Positions 1 to 9,449 of a stretch of 52,552 bases of DNA are shown piece after piece. The translations under genes and the position numbers were made by a program. A model generated the notes under the pieces. That model worked only from the letters and a program-made list of their open reading frames with translations, was not told the DNA's origin and searched no databases. The stretch's first letter is position 1. Each line of letters opens with the position of its first letter. The stretch is from Solemya velesiana gill symbiont. Lineage in GTDB: Bacteria; Pseudomonadota; Gammaproteobacteria; Chromatiales; Chromatiaceae. The DNA lies in assembly GCF_002020805.1 (NCBI RefSeq), contig NZ_MPRJ01000005.1:7501-60052 (forward strand), given 5' to 3'.

Positions 1-1
1 C

Positions 2-1249
2 GCTGAACCGGCAGAGCAAACCATTGCCCTGGCCCTGCCCCAGGAGCCATCACCTTCCGCAGAAACGCTTCAGGCTGACGCCCCCCTTCAGGCGGAAGAA
101 GCAGGGACCGCTCCAGCACCTGAATTGATTGAAGCAGAACCAGGCCGCTGGGTGGAAGAAAAGGTCAAATCCGGTGACTCACTGGCCCGCATCTTCTCCC
201 GTCTTGGCTTGTCGGCAAACCTGCTGCACCGCATCGTGCACAGCGACAAAGAGGCTAAACAGCTGGCCAATATCCACCCCGGCGAAACCCTCAGGGTTCG
301 ACTGGACGATGAAGACAACCTGCTGAAGTTGATACACCGTCGCAGCCCGGTTCTGAGCCTGCAGATTCTGCCCCACGAGGAGAGCTTCAAGACCCGGACC
401 ATCGAGCGTGAACTGGAGAAGCGCACCGCCACGGTATCCGGCACCATCTCAGACTCCCTCTACCAGAGCGCCCAACGCGCCGGACTCGATGATTCGCTGA
501 TCATGGAGCTGGCCAACATTTTCGGTTGGGACATCGATTTCGCCCTGGAGATCCGCTCAGGCGACCGCTTCGGCCTGATCTATGAAGAGAAGTACCTGGA
601 CGGCGACAAGTACAGTAACGGCAACATTCTTGCCGCGGAGTTCATCAACCACGGCAGAGTGGTACGCGCCGTGCGCTACGAGGACGACAACGGCCAGGGC
701 AGCTACTTCTCCCCTGACGGCAAGAGCATGCGCAAGGCGTTCCTGCGGGCCCCCGTGGATTTCCGCCGCATCTCCTCGCGCTTTACCCGTGAGCGCTATC
801 ACCCGGTGCTGGGCAAGAAACGGCCTCACCGTGGCGTGGACTATGCCGCCGCCACCGGCACGCCCATCAAGGCAGCGGGTGATGGAAAGGTGATATTCCG
901 CGGAACCAAGGGTGGATATGGCCGCACGGTGATCATTCAGCACGGCCAGAAATACACCACCCTCTATGGCCACCTTTCCAAGTACCGGGGCAAGGTGAAG
1001 AACGGCAGCCGGGTCCGCCAGGGACAGGTCATCGGCTACGTTGGCAAGAGCGGCCTCGCCACCGGCCCCCACCTGCACTACGAGTTCCGGGTCAACGGTG
1101 CACACCGCAATCCATTGACCGTGAAACTACCGGCTGCCGAGCCTATCGCGAAGAAATACAGGACAGACTTCAAACAGAAGAGCGCTCCCCTGCTGGCCCG
1201 CCTCGACCTGGCCTCCCAGACCATGGTAGCCACGGCAGAGGCCCAGTAG
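2..1249 (+). CDS. M23 family metallopeptidase, 5' end outside window
   Basis: Periplasmic murein endopeptidase of the MepM/YebA type, expected to cut peptide cross-links in peptidoglycan. The frame is open from base 2, so the N-terminus (presumably with a membrane anchor) lies upstream; the visible start is a proline/alanine/glutamate-rich linker. An OapA/LysM-like domain follows (GRWVEEKVKSGDSLA onward), then a long middle domain, then the LytM/M23 catalytic domain. Its zinc ligands are visible as HRGVDYA (H and D) and the HLHYEF motif (HxH) near the end. The gene ends 13 bases before anmK on the same strand, which suggests cotranscription of wall cleavage and recycling functions. Tail beyond the peptidase domain is about 45 residues. 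Family assignment is firm; the exact substrate bond is inferred. Confidence 0.9.
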   Translation, partial: AEPAEQTIALALPQEPSPSAETLQADAPLQAEEAGTAPAPELIEAEPGRWVEEKVKSGDSLARIFSRLGLSANLLHRIVHSDKEAKQLANIHPGETLRVRLDDEDNLLKLIHRRSPVLSLQILPHEESFKTRTIERELEKRTATVSGTISDSLYQSAQRAGLDDSLIMELANIFGWDIDFALEIRSGDRFGLIYEEKYLDGDKYSNGNILAAEFINHGRVVRAVRYEDDNGQGSYFSPDGKSMRKAFLRAPVDFRRISSRFTRERYHPVLGKKRPHRGVDYAAATGTPIKAAGDGKVIFRGTKGGYGRTVIIQHGQKYTTLYGHLSKYRGKVKNGSRVRQGQVIGYVGKSGLATGPHLHYEFRVNGAHRNPLTVKLPAAEPIAKKYRTDFKQKSAPLLARLDLASQTMVATAEAQ

Positions 1250-1262
1250 CTTTTCACTCACC

Positions 1263-2375
1263 ATGTCGGACGAGCTCTACATCGGCCTGATGTCCGGTAC
1301 CAGCATGGACGGCATCGATGCTGTGCTTGCACGTATCGATGACCACGGCGCCGAATTCCTGGACCACCAGAACACACCCTGGCCTGCCGATCTCCAGAAG
1401 GGACTCCGCAACCTGGCCACAACCGGCCAGGTAGATATTGATCAGCTGGGCAGCCTGGACAGCCTGGCAGCGGAGCAGTTCGCCAAGGCTGCAATCCAAC
1501 TGTTGGAAAAGACCGGAAAACAGGCTGCCGATATCAGCGCCATCGGCTCCCACGGCCAGACCATCCGCCACAGGCCCACCGCTGCAACACCTTTCACAAT
1601 GCAGATAGCCAACCCCAGCCTGATCACCGAGCGGACCGGCATCACGGTTGTCGCCGATTTCCGGCGCCGTGACATGGCTGCCGGCGGTGAAGGCGCACCC
1701 CTGGTTCCCGCCTTCCATGCAGCGGTGTTCGGCAAGATGGACGAGGAGCGCGTGATACTCAACCTTGGCGGCATTGCCAACATCACCCACCTGCCAGCCG
1801 ACGAGGCCAACAGCACAAGCGGGTTCGATACCGGCCCGGCCAACACCCTGCTCGACTACTGGGTGCGCAAGAACCTGGGGACAAACCACGACGAGGACGG
1901 GCAATGGGCCGCCGGCGGATCCATGAACGGGGAATTGCTAAACAGGCTGCTGACAGATGCCCATTTCCAACTCGAGCCCCCAAAAAGCACAGGGCCCGAA
2001 TATTTCAGCCCCGACTGGATTAAGCAGCACCTGGCAGACTACCCCGACCTTGCCCCCCGGGATGTCCAGGCTACCCTGACCGCACTGACTGCTGTCAGCA
2101 TTGAACAGGCGATCAGCGCCCAGGCCCCGAACTGCCAGCGCGTCATCACCTGCGGCGGGGGCGTGAACAATGGAGAATTGATGCGTCAGCTCGCTGAACA
2201 GATGGCACCGATTCCGGTAGAGTCATCGGCAATCCACGGAATTGACCCCGCACATGTTGAATCACTGGCCTTTGCCTGGCTGGCACGCCAGACCCTGCAC
2301 CGGCATCCGGGAAATCTGCCCAGTGCAACCGGCGCCAGTCACCCCGTGATTCTTGGCGGTATCTACCCCGCCTGA
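1263..2375 (+). CDS. anmK: anhydro-N-acetylmuramic acid kinase AnmK
   Basis: Cytoplasmic kinase that phosphorylates 1,6-anhydro-MurNAc while opening its anhydro ring, giving MurNAc-6-phosphate for recycling of cell-wall sugars. 370 residues, the usual family size. Near the N-terminus is the glycine-rich phosphate-binding segment GLMSGTSMDGIDAVL, followed by GSHGQTIRHRP, the central LNLGGIANIT and GFDTGPANTLLDYW segments, and CGGGVNNGELM near the C-terminus, all typical of AnmK in the ASKHA kinase fold. The ATG at 1263 follows the M23 peptidase by 13 bases. It converges on the decayed clpC-like gene with only three bases between stop codons. Confidence 0.96.
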   Translation: MSDELYIGLMSGTSMDGIDAVLARIDDHGAEFLDHQNTPWPADLQKGLRNLATTGQVDIDQLGSLDSLAAEQFAKAAIQLLEKTGKQAADISAIGSHGQTIRHRPTAATPFTMQIANPSLITERTGITVVADFRRRDMAAGGEGAPLVPAFHAAVFGKMDEERVILNLGGIANITHLPADEANSTSGFDTGPANTLLDYWVRKNLGTNHDEDGQWAAGGSMNGELLNRLLTDAHFQLEPPKSTGPEYFSPDWIKQHLADYPDLAPRDVQATLTALTAVSIEQAISAQAPNCQRVITCGGGVNNGELMRQLAEQMAPIPVESSAIHGIDPAHVESLAFAWLARQTLHRHPGNLPSATGASHPVILGGIYPA

Positions 2376-2378
2376 AGA

Positions 2379-4846
2379 TCAGGCACCTTTTTCGATTTTG
2401 AACACAATCTCACCGGCCTCAACTTCCATTCGGATCCGGCTGCCGTCCGGACACTCATCCCTGACTATCTTCATGGCCAAGGGGTTTTCCACCTGCCGCT
2501 CCACTTCGCGACGTAACGGCCTGGCCCCGTAGACCGAATCGAAACCGTCTTCCGACAGCTTGGCGATGACGCCATCGTCGACATCGAGGGTGATTTGGCG
2601 CTGCTGCATGCGTTGCGCCAGTTCATCGACGAACATCCTGGCAATCTCCGACACGTGCTCCCGTTCGAGATAGTGGAAGACAATGGTATCGTCGAGCCGA
2701 TTGAGGAATTCCGGCTTAAAGAACTTCTTCACCTCGTGCAGTACCAATGCCTTGGCCTCGCTGTAGTCCGGTGTTGCCGACTGCACGAAGCCGATGGGGC
2801 GTTTCTCCGGAGAGAGGGACTCAGTACCCAGGTTGGAAGTGCCGATTAGAATGGTATTGCGAAAGGAGACATTGCGTCCCTGGGCGTCGGTCAGGCGCCC
2901 CTCTTCGAGAATCTGCAGCAGCATGTTGAAAACATCAGGATGGGCCTTCTCAACCTCGTCCAGCAACACCACGGTATAAGGATTGCGTCTCACCTTCTCC
3001 GTCAACTGCCCGCCTTCGCCATAGCCGATATAACCTGGCGGTGCACCGATCATCTTTGATACCTCGTGACGCTCCATGTACTCGGACATGTCGAGCCTCA
3101 CGATCCGGGACTCATCATCGAGCAGGAACTGGGCCAGTGTCTTGGCCAACTCAGTTTTACCCACCCCCGTAGGCCCCAGGAACAGAAACGAACCAATGGG
3201 TCTTCGGGGCGATGTAATGCCAGCCCGGTTACGGCGGATGGCATCGGCCACCGCTTTTACCGCATCCTCCTGGCCGACGATACGCTTGTGCAGATTCTCC
3301 TCCATGCGGGCAAGCTTGGCGGCCTCTGACTCCACCATGCGCGCCACCGGAATGTCGGTCCAGCGGGAGACCACTTCCGCGATATCTTCAACGGTGATCA
3401 GCTGCGCTCCCCTTCCCACTCGCTACGTGCTTTCTGCAACTGCTCCTCTACCTTGAGGATCTCCATCTGAAGCTGCGCCGCCTTTTCGAAACCCCGGGCA
3501 TTGAAGGCATCGCTCTTCTCATGCTGAAGATTCTGGTGCTGTTGTTCCAGATCCTGCACATCATGGGGAATGGAAACCATGCGGATATGCTTGCGGGATC
3601 CCGCCTCATCGATCAGGTCCACCGCCTTGTCCGGGCAGATTACGGTCATTGATATAACGCTCAGACAGGCTGGCCGCCCCTTCGATCGCACCCTACTCAT
3701 AGCGGACCTGGTGATGATGGCCATAGCGCTGGGCTATGCTTTCGAGAATAGCCACCGTCTCCTCAACACTGGGTTCGCGCACAAGTATCGGATGAAAGCG
3801 CCGCTCCAGCGCCTTGTCCGCTTCAACAAAGCGATGGTACTCATCAAGGGTATCCGCCCCGATGACCTGCAGCGAGCCCTGGGCAAGCGCAGTCTTCAGC
3901 ATGCTCGGCGCATCGAGCCCACCGGCACCCACAACCGAATGCAGCTCATCAATAAACAGGATCACCTTCCCCTTCGCCTGTATCACCGCATCACGGACCG
4001 TCTTCAACCGCTCCTCGAATTCGCCGCGCATCTTGGCGCCGGCCACGATCTCCGACATATCCAGGGAGAGCAGCCGCTTGTTAAGCAGGGTATCCGGCAC
4101 ATCCGCCTTGACCATGCGCTGGGCCAGCCCCTCTACAATTACCGTCTTGCCAACACCCGCCTCGCCGATCAGTACAGGGTTGTTCTTTTTTCTACGCGAG
4201 AGGGTCTGGATAACCTGTCCTATCTCCTCCTCCCGGCCGATCACCGGATCGAGCTCACCGTTGCGCGCCATATCCGTGAGATCCTTTGTGTACCTTTCCA
4301 GTGCATCCTGCTCACTCTCGGCATCATCGCTGTTGATGGTTCTGCCGCCCCGCATCTCCTTCAAAGTCTTGCGCGCCTTTTCCTGGGTCAACCCGGCATC
4401 CGCAAGCACCCTGGCGCAGTGCCCGGACCGTGAGTCGAACATGGCCGGGAACAGGGTGCCGGTAGATATGTAATCATCCCCCAGGGTCTTGGCCTCGTTC
4501 ATCGCCACCTGGAACAGCTCACCCACCTCCTGGGAGGCCACGATCTGGCTCGCCTTTACCGGGGCTGCATTCTGGTAATGGAGCAAAATCTGGTTGGTGA
4601 TGTTTGCAACGGCAGTTTTGGGATCGGCGCTCATTCGCTCGAGCATCTGGCGCGGCTCGGCATCCTGCTGGGACAACAACGCCAACAGGATGAAATCCGG
4701 GGTGAGCATGTTCTGCTGCCGACTGACCAGCTCAGAAACGGCCAACTCCAGCATATGGAGGACTTTTTTGGTACTCTGCTCGACGTAAGGGAATCGACCA
4801 GCCGCAGTTCATTGTTGGGCAGATTGGGCCTGGTGACGAAGGGCAT
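2379..4846 (-). pseudogene. ClpC-type AAA+ unfoldase, multiply disrupted
   Basis: Remnant of a two-ring Clp ATPase. Read on the minus strand, from 4846 down it has a Clp_N repeat domain, a first AAA+ module (Walker [18 protein letters not shown], Walker [11 protein letters not shown]), a short coiled middle domain of ClpC size rather than the long ClpB arm, and a second AAA+ module (GPTGVGKTELAKTLA, VVLLDEVEKAH) with the tripeptide IGF in the ClpP-docking loop. The reading frame breaks near 4780 (one base missing at the SLTS/EQSTKK junction), hits an in-frame TAG at 3693-3695, shifts near 3630-3640 and again near 3400-3420. The longest pieces are 4754-3693 and 3419-2379. The start at MPFVTRP (4846) is chosen because upstream residues look like antisense; an open frame does continue to about 4987. 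A full-length product is not possible as sequenced. Confidence 0.85.
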
Positions 4847-5148
4847 GTGCACCTGCACCTGTTTTTGCTGGTTCACGCGCATCCTACGGAACCGTCGCTG
4901 TTGGGCTACCTGGGAGTGAAATTCGATTTCATGGCGGAACTGACCATAGGTCGTCAGTTTCGCTATGCCGAACTCGTCGGAATCCAACAGCCGACAGATG
5001 CGGTAGAGATAACAGATCTGACAAAGGCAATGGACCTGGTGCGCTACCGCCTGAGACCCAATCCCTCCTTGGAATTTATTTACGAGGTATTCAGGTCAGA
5101 ATTGATTCGACTGCTGCTGTTTGTCATCGCCATTCTATCCATTCCTTC
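4847..5148 (+). pseudogene. N-terminal fragment of the GGDEF-EAL protein
   Basis: An open frame on the plus strand ends in a hydrophobic segment (LIRLLLFVIAILSIPS). After a one-base shift around 5140-5150 it continues as FFLLHRIMVRPLVAISKEI, which leads directly into the GGDEF-EAL frame. The junction reads like a second transmembrane helix followed by a HAMP-like linker, so the two frames probably were one gene. Upstream residues (about 75) look like part of a periplasmic sensor but I do not recognise the domain. No first transmembrane segment is visible before the frame meets the start of the clpC-like remnant on the other strand, so the 5' end also seems missing. Confidence 0.55.
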
Positions 5149-5166
5149 TTCTTACTGCATCGGATC

Positions 5167-6597
5167 ATGGTGCGACCGCTGGTGGCCATTTCCAAGGAAA
5201 TCGATGCATTGCAGGGGGCCTCGCACGACCTCTCCGATCAGTTGTCCAGGAACACCGCGATGCCCCTGGCTGAGCTGGAACATGTTCGTCGCTCCTTCGG
5301 TGACTACCTGAGCCAATTGGGTGAACTTCACAGCAACCTGGAACGGAGCAGCCAGGACTTCTACCAGCAGGCCCGAAAAATTGCGTTGACCGGCGCGTTC
5401 AATCGACGCGCACTGGAGGAAGACTGGCAGGCTCTGGCTATTGATACGACACCACAATTCTCCCTCTTGCTGTACGATTGCGACCACTTCAAGGCCATCA
5501 ATGACACCTATGGTCATGATGTGGGTGATGCCGTGCTGGAAAACATTGCAACAGAATTACAACAGGCACTGCGTTCCGGAGATCGCTTGTATCGCCTTGG
5601 AGGAGATGAATTTGCCACCATACAATGGGGAGCGGATGTGGAGCAGGCAATCGCCATTGCCCAGCGCTGCGTAGAGAAGGTTCAGGCCCATGATTTTGTT
5701 CAATACGGACTACCCGGGCCGGCCAGCATAAGCATTGGCGTGGCGGTATCAACACCTGCCCAGCCCGTACTGGCCCTGAGTGAGCTGCATAAACGGGCTG
5801 ACCTGGCCATGTACTCTGCCAAACAACCCGGAGCCAGCAAGATCGTGTCATACCGGGATGGACTGGGTGAGGTTGCACCTGTGGTTTCCAGCGACTCCAT
5901 TGCTGCGGTATTCAGCGCGATCCAGGATGTTTCACTGTTGGATATGCGGTACCAGGGCATCGTGGGCCTGCCTCTTCAGGGAGTGGAATACGTTGAGGCA
6001 TTGGCACGAATCAGGATCGGGGATGACGTCTTTCTTCCCTCCGAGATTTTCCCTATTGTCCAAGCCCGAAGGCTCGATGCAGAGCTGGACCTGGCCGTTA
6101 TCGAGGCCATCGGTCGTGACATGCGCAACGGCAGCCTGGGCACAGGCAACGGGGTGTCCATCAATATCTCGGCGCCTAGCATTGTACATGCCAAGGTTAT
6201 ATCCGCACTGATGGTGCTCAGGGAGAGAGAACCGGAGCGCAAGATCGTAGTCGAAATCACCGAAACCGCGTTGATCACCCAGATGGAGATGGCAACCAGT
6301 AACATCGACCAGTTGCGCCAGTCCGGCTTTCTGGTGGCGCTTGATGATTTTGGCAGCGGCTATTCCTCCCTGCGCTACCTCGCCTCCATGCCTGTAGATA
6401 TCGTAAAATTCGATATCAGTATGATTCAGCAGCTGAATCATGCTGACTCACAGCAGCGCCTGATCACCGAGGAAATGGCACGCCTGGTGAAGGCTGCCGG
6501 CTATCAAATAGTGGCTGAAGGTGTAGAGACAGAGAGTCTGTTGAACGGTGTAATCGACATCGGATTCGACTACGCTCAAGGGTATTTATTCGGTTAG
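5167..6597 (+). CDS. GGDEF-EAL c-di-GMP protein (5' part frameshifted away)
   Basis: Bifunctional-type cyclic di-GMP protein, 476 residues from the ATG at 5167. The GGDEF domain keeps its signature YRLGGDEFATI with an RSGD (RxxD) inhibitory site exactly five residues before it, so product inhibition is predicted. The EAL domain keeps VEALARI, the metal-binding EITETA, DDFGSGYSSL, KFDISM and EGVET. Both active sites therefore look competent for synthesis and hydrolysis. The ATG follows a region that should encode a transmembrane helix and is out of frame (see 4847-5148), so the original membrane sensor is disconnected; a soluble product may still be made. No good ribosome-binding site stands out before 5167. 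It is followed by a bidirectional terminator at 6672. Confidence 0.85.
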   Translation: MVRPLVAISKEIDALQGASHDLSDQLSRNTAMPLAELEHVRRSFGDYLSQLGELHSNLERSSQDFYQQARKIALTGAFNRRALEEDWQALAIDTTPQFSLLLYDCDHFKAINDTYGHDVGDAVLENIATELQQALRSGDRLYRLGGDEFATIQWGADVEQAIAIAQRCVEKVQAHDFVQYGLPGPASISIGVAVSTPAQPVLALSELHKRADLAMYSAKQPGASKIVSYRDGLGEVAPVVSSDSIAAVFSAIQDVSLLDMRYQGIVGLPLQGVEYVEALARIRIGDDVFLPSEIFPIVQARRLDAELDLAVIEAIGRDMRNGSLGTGNGVSINISAPSIVHAKVISALMVLREREPERKIVVEITETALITQMEMATSNIDQLRQSGFLVALDDFGSGYSSLRYLASMPVDIVKFDISMIQQLNHADSQQRLITEEMARLVKAAGYQIVAEGVETESLLNGVIDIGFDYAQGYLFG

Positions 6598-6671
6598 TCA
6601 GCCTGAGATGCCAAAAATACATTGAACAATTTCAGCACTGAATCCATTTGATATCTGTAGGGCTGCCATAC

Positions 6672-6701
6672 AAAAAAGGCGCCGTATAGGCGCCTTTTTA
6701 A
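6672..6701. terminator. bidirectional intrinsic terminator
   Basis: Stem AAAGGCGCC/GGCGCCTTT around a short GTATA loop, with an A-run on the left and a T-run on the right. It lies between the convergent GGDEF-EAL gene (+) and erpA (-) and can end transcription from both sides. Confidence 0.85.
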
Positions 6702-6719
6702 ATCGGTCAGGAAAACCTA

Positions 6720-7073
6720 TCAAACAGAGAATGAAGACCCACAACCACAGGTGGTAGTCGCATTCGGGTTGCGAATAACGAACTGCGCACCCTGCAGCCC
6801 TTCGACATAGTCCACCTCGGCACCAACCAGGTACGGCAGGCTCATGGGGTCGATCAACAGGGTCACGCCATCGGTTTCGATGCGCTCATCACCCTCTTTT
6901 TCGCTCTCGTCAAAGGTGAAGCCATACTGGAAGCCGGAGCAGCCGCCGCCCTGAATATAGACGCGCAGCATCAGGCCGGGGTTGCCCTTCTCCTCGATCA
7001 ATGCCGCTACTTTTGCAGCTGCGGCCGAGGTAAATACCAGTGGACTGTCGGTTTCAGCTTCTACAACACTCAT
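6720..7073 (-). CDS. erpA: iron-sulfur cluster insertion protein ErpA
   Basis: A-type carrier that delivers Fe-S clusters to apo-proteins, including those of isoprenoid synthesis and respiration. 117 residues, with the three conserved cysteines of the family: one in [11 protein letters not shown] (about residue 45) and two in the C-terminal CGCGSSFSV. The start ATG is at 7073. It lies downstream of bactofilin, DUF6776 and argC on the same strand, and in many gammaproteobacteria erpA sits beside anmK. A 117-base spacer separates it from the bactofilin gene, so it may have its own promoter. Confidence 0.96.
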   Translation of the reverse strand: MSVVEAETDSPLVFTSAAAAKVAALIEEKGNPGLMLRVYIQGGGCSGFQYGFTFDESEKEGDERIETDGVTLLIDPMSLPYLVGAEVDYVEGLQGAQFVIRNPNATTTCGCGSSFSV

Positions 7074-7190
7074 CGCTCAATACCCTAAACATTCCGAAAA
7101 AATAACCGCCATCATGGGCGTGATAATGAGCCCATTATGCTTTTCTGAGCAGTTTAGTCAACTATTCGACAACCCGACGAGGAATTAAAC

Positions 7191-7679
7191 TCACTCGGCA
7201 GTCTTGTCGGATGAGGCGATCACCCTCTCCAACACCTCAGCCTGGGACAACGGTCCCGCTTCAGCATTTTCTGCGTTCTCGGCGCTCTCGGTATTTTCGT
7301 AGGAGAGCCTTTTGGGCTCAACATCCTCGGTATGCACCAGCTGGCCATTGACTTCAGCCCCCATCGCCATTTCCAGCAGCTTGTAGTAAACGATACCGGT
7401 GACTTTTGCGTTCGGCGCCAACTCGACCCGCTCGCTGGCATAGACATCGCCGACTACCTTGCCGTTAAGAATGATATTGGGGACACGCACATCACCTTCG
7501 ACCACACCCTTGTCACTCAGGGTGAGTGCCGAACGTCCGTCAGGCTCACCAATCACGTTACCCGTTATGGTGCCATCGACATGAAGCCCACCTGAAAAGG
7601 TCACATCACCGGTAAGATTGGTGCCAGTACCAATTACGGTAGCGATCTTGGGGGCCTTGAACTTTTTGAACTTGGGCAT
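7191..7679 (-). CDS. bactofilin family polymer-forming protein
   Basis: Cytoskeletal protein that self-assembles into filaments or patches, often membrane-associated and used to place cell-wall or envelope enzymes. 162 residues. The core from about residue 10 to 110 is the short-repeat beta-helix of bactofilins (VIGTGTNLTGDVTFSGGL, VDGTITGNVIG, VEGDVRVPNIILNGKVVGDV), followed by a disordered acidic tail rich in Glu, Asn and Ala. The start at 7679 (MPKFKKFK) is preferred because AGAGG at 7691-7687 is then seven bases upstream; the ATG at 7685 is too close to it. The gene lies 11 bases after the DUF6776 gene, in one run with argC. Confidence 0.93.
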   Translation of the reverse strand: MPKFKKFKAPKIATVIGTGTNLTGDVTFSGGLHVDGTITGNVIGEPDGRSALTLSDKGVVEGDVRVPNIILNGKVVGDVYASERVELAPNAKVTGIVYYKLLEMAMGAEVNGQLVHTEDVEPKRLSYENTESAENAENAEAGPLSQAEVLERVIASSDKTAE

Positions 7680-7690
7680 CTGCATACCTC

Positions 7691-8410
7691 TTAACCGGTC
7701 ACCAGCCATACAAAGTGCTTTTTCACCGGCGACAATTTTTTGGTGGTCGGTTTAATCTCCACGATGACATTGCGTGGTTGAAAACCGTCAGGGAGTGTAA
7801 TCTCCCCGGCAACATCCTGGAAGTGCTTAAACCGCATTTTCAGCTTTTCAGTCTTGTCATCCGTGATCTCTTTCAAAGAGAGCTGTTTCGTCTCCCCGCT
7901 TTCAGTACCGTCCAATCCAACATAAATCCAGCCTTTGGCCGTTCCAGCACTTTTCAATGCCTGGCTCACCGTAAAGCGGTACTTGTACTTCCGGTCCCCA
8001 CCCGCCGGCTCCAGTGCAAAGCCTTGTATGAACAACCCTTCTTTCTCGACGCTGTTGGAGACGATACCGCGCAGAAACGCCAGCTCCTGCTCCAGCTTCA
8101 TCCGTTCATCCTGGTACGTTTTCAGCTCTTCACGCACCAGCTTGGTCGCCTCTCTGTCGATCTGACTGGAACGCTCAAGGGCTGCAACCTGCTCCCTGAG
8201 ACGGGTCTTCTCCGCTTCAAGTTTTTCCATGTATGCCTGCTTACTGCTGCTTTCATGCAGCAATGCGAGTTCGTCACCACCTGCTTGGCCGCGACCATAC
8301 TCAAAGCCCGCCCAACCGACAACGAGGACAGAAAGGACCAGCGCCAGCAGCCATATGAGATAGATGCGATAGCCATTGTCCTGAACAATTCTGGGTGATG
8401 ACAGTCTCAT
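7691..8410 (-). CDS. DUF6776 family membrane coiled-coil protein
   Basis: Function unknown. 239 residues from MRLSSPRIV. A single transmembrane helix near residues 18-38 (LIWLLALVLSVLVVGWAGF) is followed by a coiled coil of about 70 residues (MEKLEAEKTRLREQVAALE onward) and then a C-terminal beta-rich domain. The topology suggests an inner-membrane anchor with a periplasmic coiled coil and globular end. It sits between argC and the bactofilin gene with spacings of about ten bases on each side, so a shared transcript is likely; physical pairing with the bactofilin is my inference. Starts further upstream would overlap argC, so the ATG at 8410 is taken. Confidence 0.85.
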   Translation of the reverse strand: MRLSSPRIVQDNGYRIYLIWLLALVLSVLVVGWAGFEYGRGQAGGDELALLHESSSKQAYMEKLEAEKTRLREQVAALERSSQIDREATKLVREELKTYQDERMKLEQELAFLRGIVSNSVEKEGLFIQGFALEPAGGDRKYKYRFTVSQALKSAGTAKGWIYVGLDGTESGETKQLSLKEITDDKTEKLKMRFKHFQDVAGEITLPDGFQPRNVIVEIKPTTKKLSPVKKHFVWLVTG

Positions 8411-8420
8411 GCCAGACACC

Positions 8421-9449
8421 CTAGGGAAGCAGGGCAACCGAATTCAAACCTGCAGCCTCATCCAATCCCAACATCAGGTTCATGTTCTGAACTGCCTGGC
8501 CTGCCGCGCCTTTCACCAGGTTATCGATAACCGACAGAACAACGATCATATCCCCGTCCTGGGGTTGATGCACGGCAATCCGGCAGTGGTTTACGCCCCT
8601 GACACTGCGTGTTTCGGGGTGCGCGCCAGCCGGCAGTACATCCACAAACGGCTCGTCAGCATAGCGTTGCTCGAAGAGCTGCTGCAGATCAGTTTCCCCT
8701 ACAGCCTCAGCGTAGAGCGTTGCATGGATACCCCTGATCATCGGCAACAGGTGAGGCACAAAGGTCAGGCCCACAGGTTCCGAGGCGATTTCAGAGAGGT
8801 TCTGGCGAATCTCGGGCAGATGCCGATGGCCAAGCACACCATAAGCCTTGAAGCTCTCACCCACCTCGCCCATCAGCATCGCAGCGTTGGCGCCACGCCC
8901 TGCACCGCTGACACCGGACTTGCAGTCCGCAACCAGACCATCCGTTTCAATGGCATTGGCCTCCAGAAGGGGCAGGAAGCCCAGAGTAGCGGCAGTAGGA
9001 TAGCAACCCGGGTTGGCCACCAGTCGTGCGCCCTTGATTGCATCGCAATTGATCTCCGGAAGACCGTAGACAGCTTCAGCGACCAGGTTGGGACAGGCGT
9101 GTTCCATGCCGTACCACTGTTCCCATACACTGATCTCCTTGATCCGGAAATCCGCGGCCAGGTCAATCACCTTGACTCCAGCCTCCAGCAGTTCCGGTAC
9201 CAGTTTCATGGCCGTACCATTGGGTGTCGCGAAAAACACCAGGTCACAGGCACCCAGCAGCTCTGCGTTTGGCTCGATGAAAGCGATATCGATATGCCCG
9301 CGAAGGTTGGGATACATATCGGCCACCGGCGTACCCGCCTCGGAGCGAGAGGTAATCACAGTGACCTCGACATCCGGATGTGTCGCCAACAGGCGAAGCA
9401 ATTCAACTCCGGTGTATCCGGTACCACCAACAATTCCGATCTTTTTCAT
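8421..9449 (-). CDS. argC: N-acetyl-gamma-glutamyl-phosphate reductase ArgC
   Basis: NADPH-dependent reductase of arginine synthesis: N-acetylglutamyl phosphate to N-acetylglutamate semialdehyde. 342 residues. The N-terminal Rossmann motif [17 protein letters not shown] is intact, the active-site cysteine lies in [13 protein letters not shown] (about residue 149), and VSGAGRGAN and GHRHLPEI follow as expected for the dimerising half. It is the first gene of a minus-strand run argC - DUF6776 - bactofilin. A leader of unknown length precedes it; see the intergenic entry for a terminator-like hairpin further upstream. Confidence 0.97.
   Translation of the reverse strand: MKKIGIVGGTGYTGVELLRLLATHPDVEVTVITSRSEAGTPVADMYPNLRGHIDIAFIEPNAELLGACDLVFFATPNGTAMKLVPELLEAGVKVIDLAADFRIKEISVWEQWYGMEHACPNLVAEAVYGLPEINCDAIKGARLVANPGCYPTAATLGFLPLLEANAIETDGLVADCKSGVSGAGRGANAAMLMGEVGESFKAYGVLGHRHLPEIRQNLSEIASEPVGLTFVPHLLPMIRGIHATLYAEAVGETDLQQLFEQRYADEPFVDVLPAGAHPETRSVRGVNHCRIAVHQPQDGDMIVVLSVIDNLVKGAAGQAVQNMNLMLGLDEAAGLNSVALLP

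Noticed and set aside
557-1105. Long minus-strand ORF within the M23 peptidase
   Set aside because: Antisense shadow; peptidase motifs are on the plus strand.
3570-4433. Long plus-strand ORF of 287 codons inside the clpC-like remnant
   Set aside because: It is antisense to a clear AAA+ sequence whose motifs read only on the minus strand.
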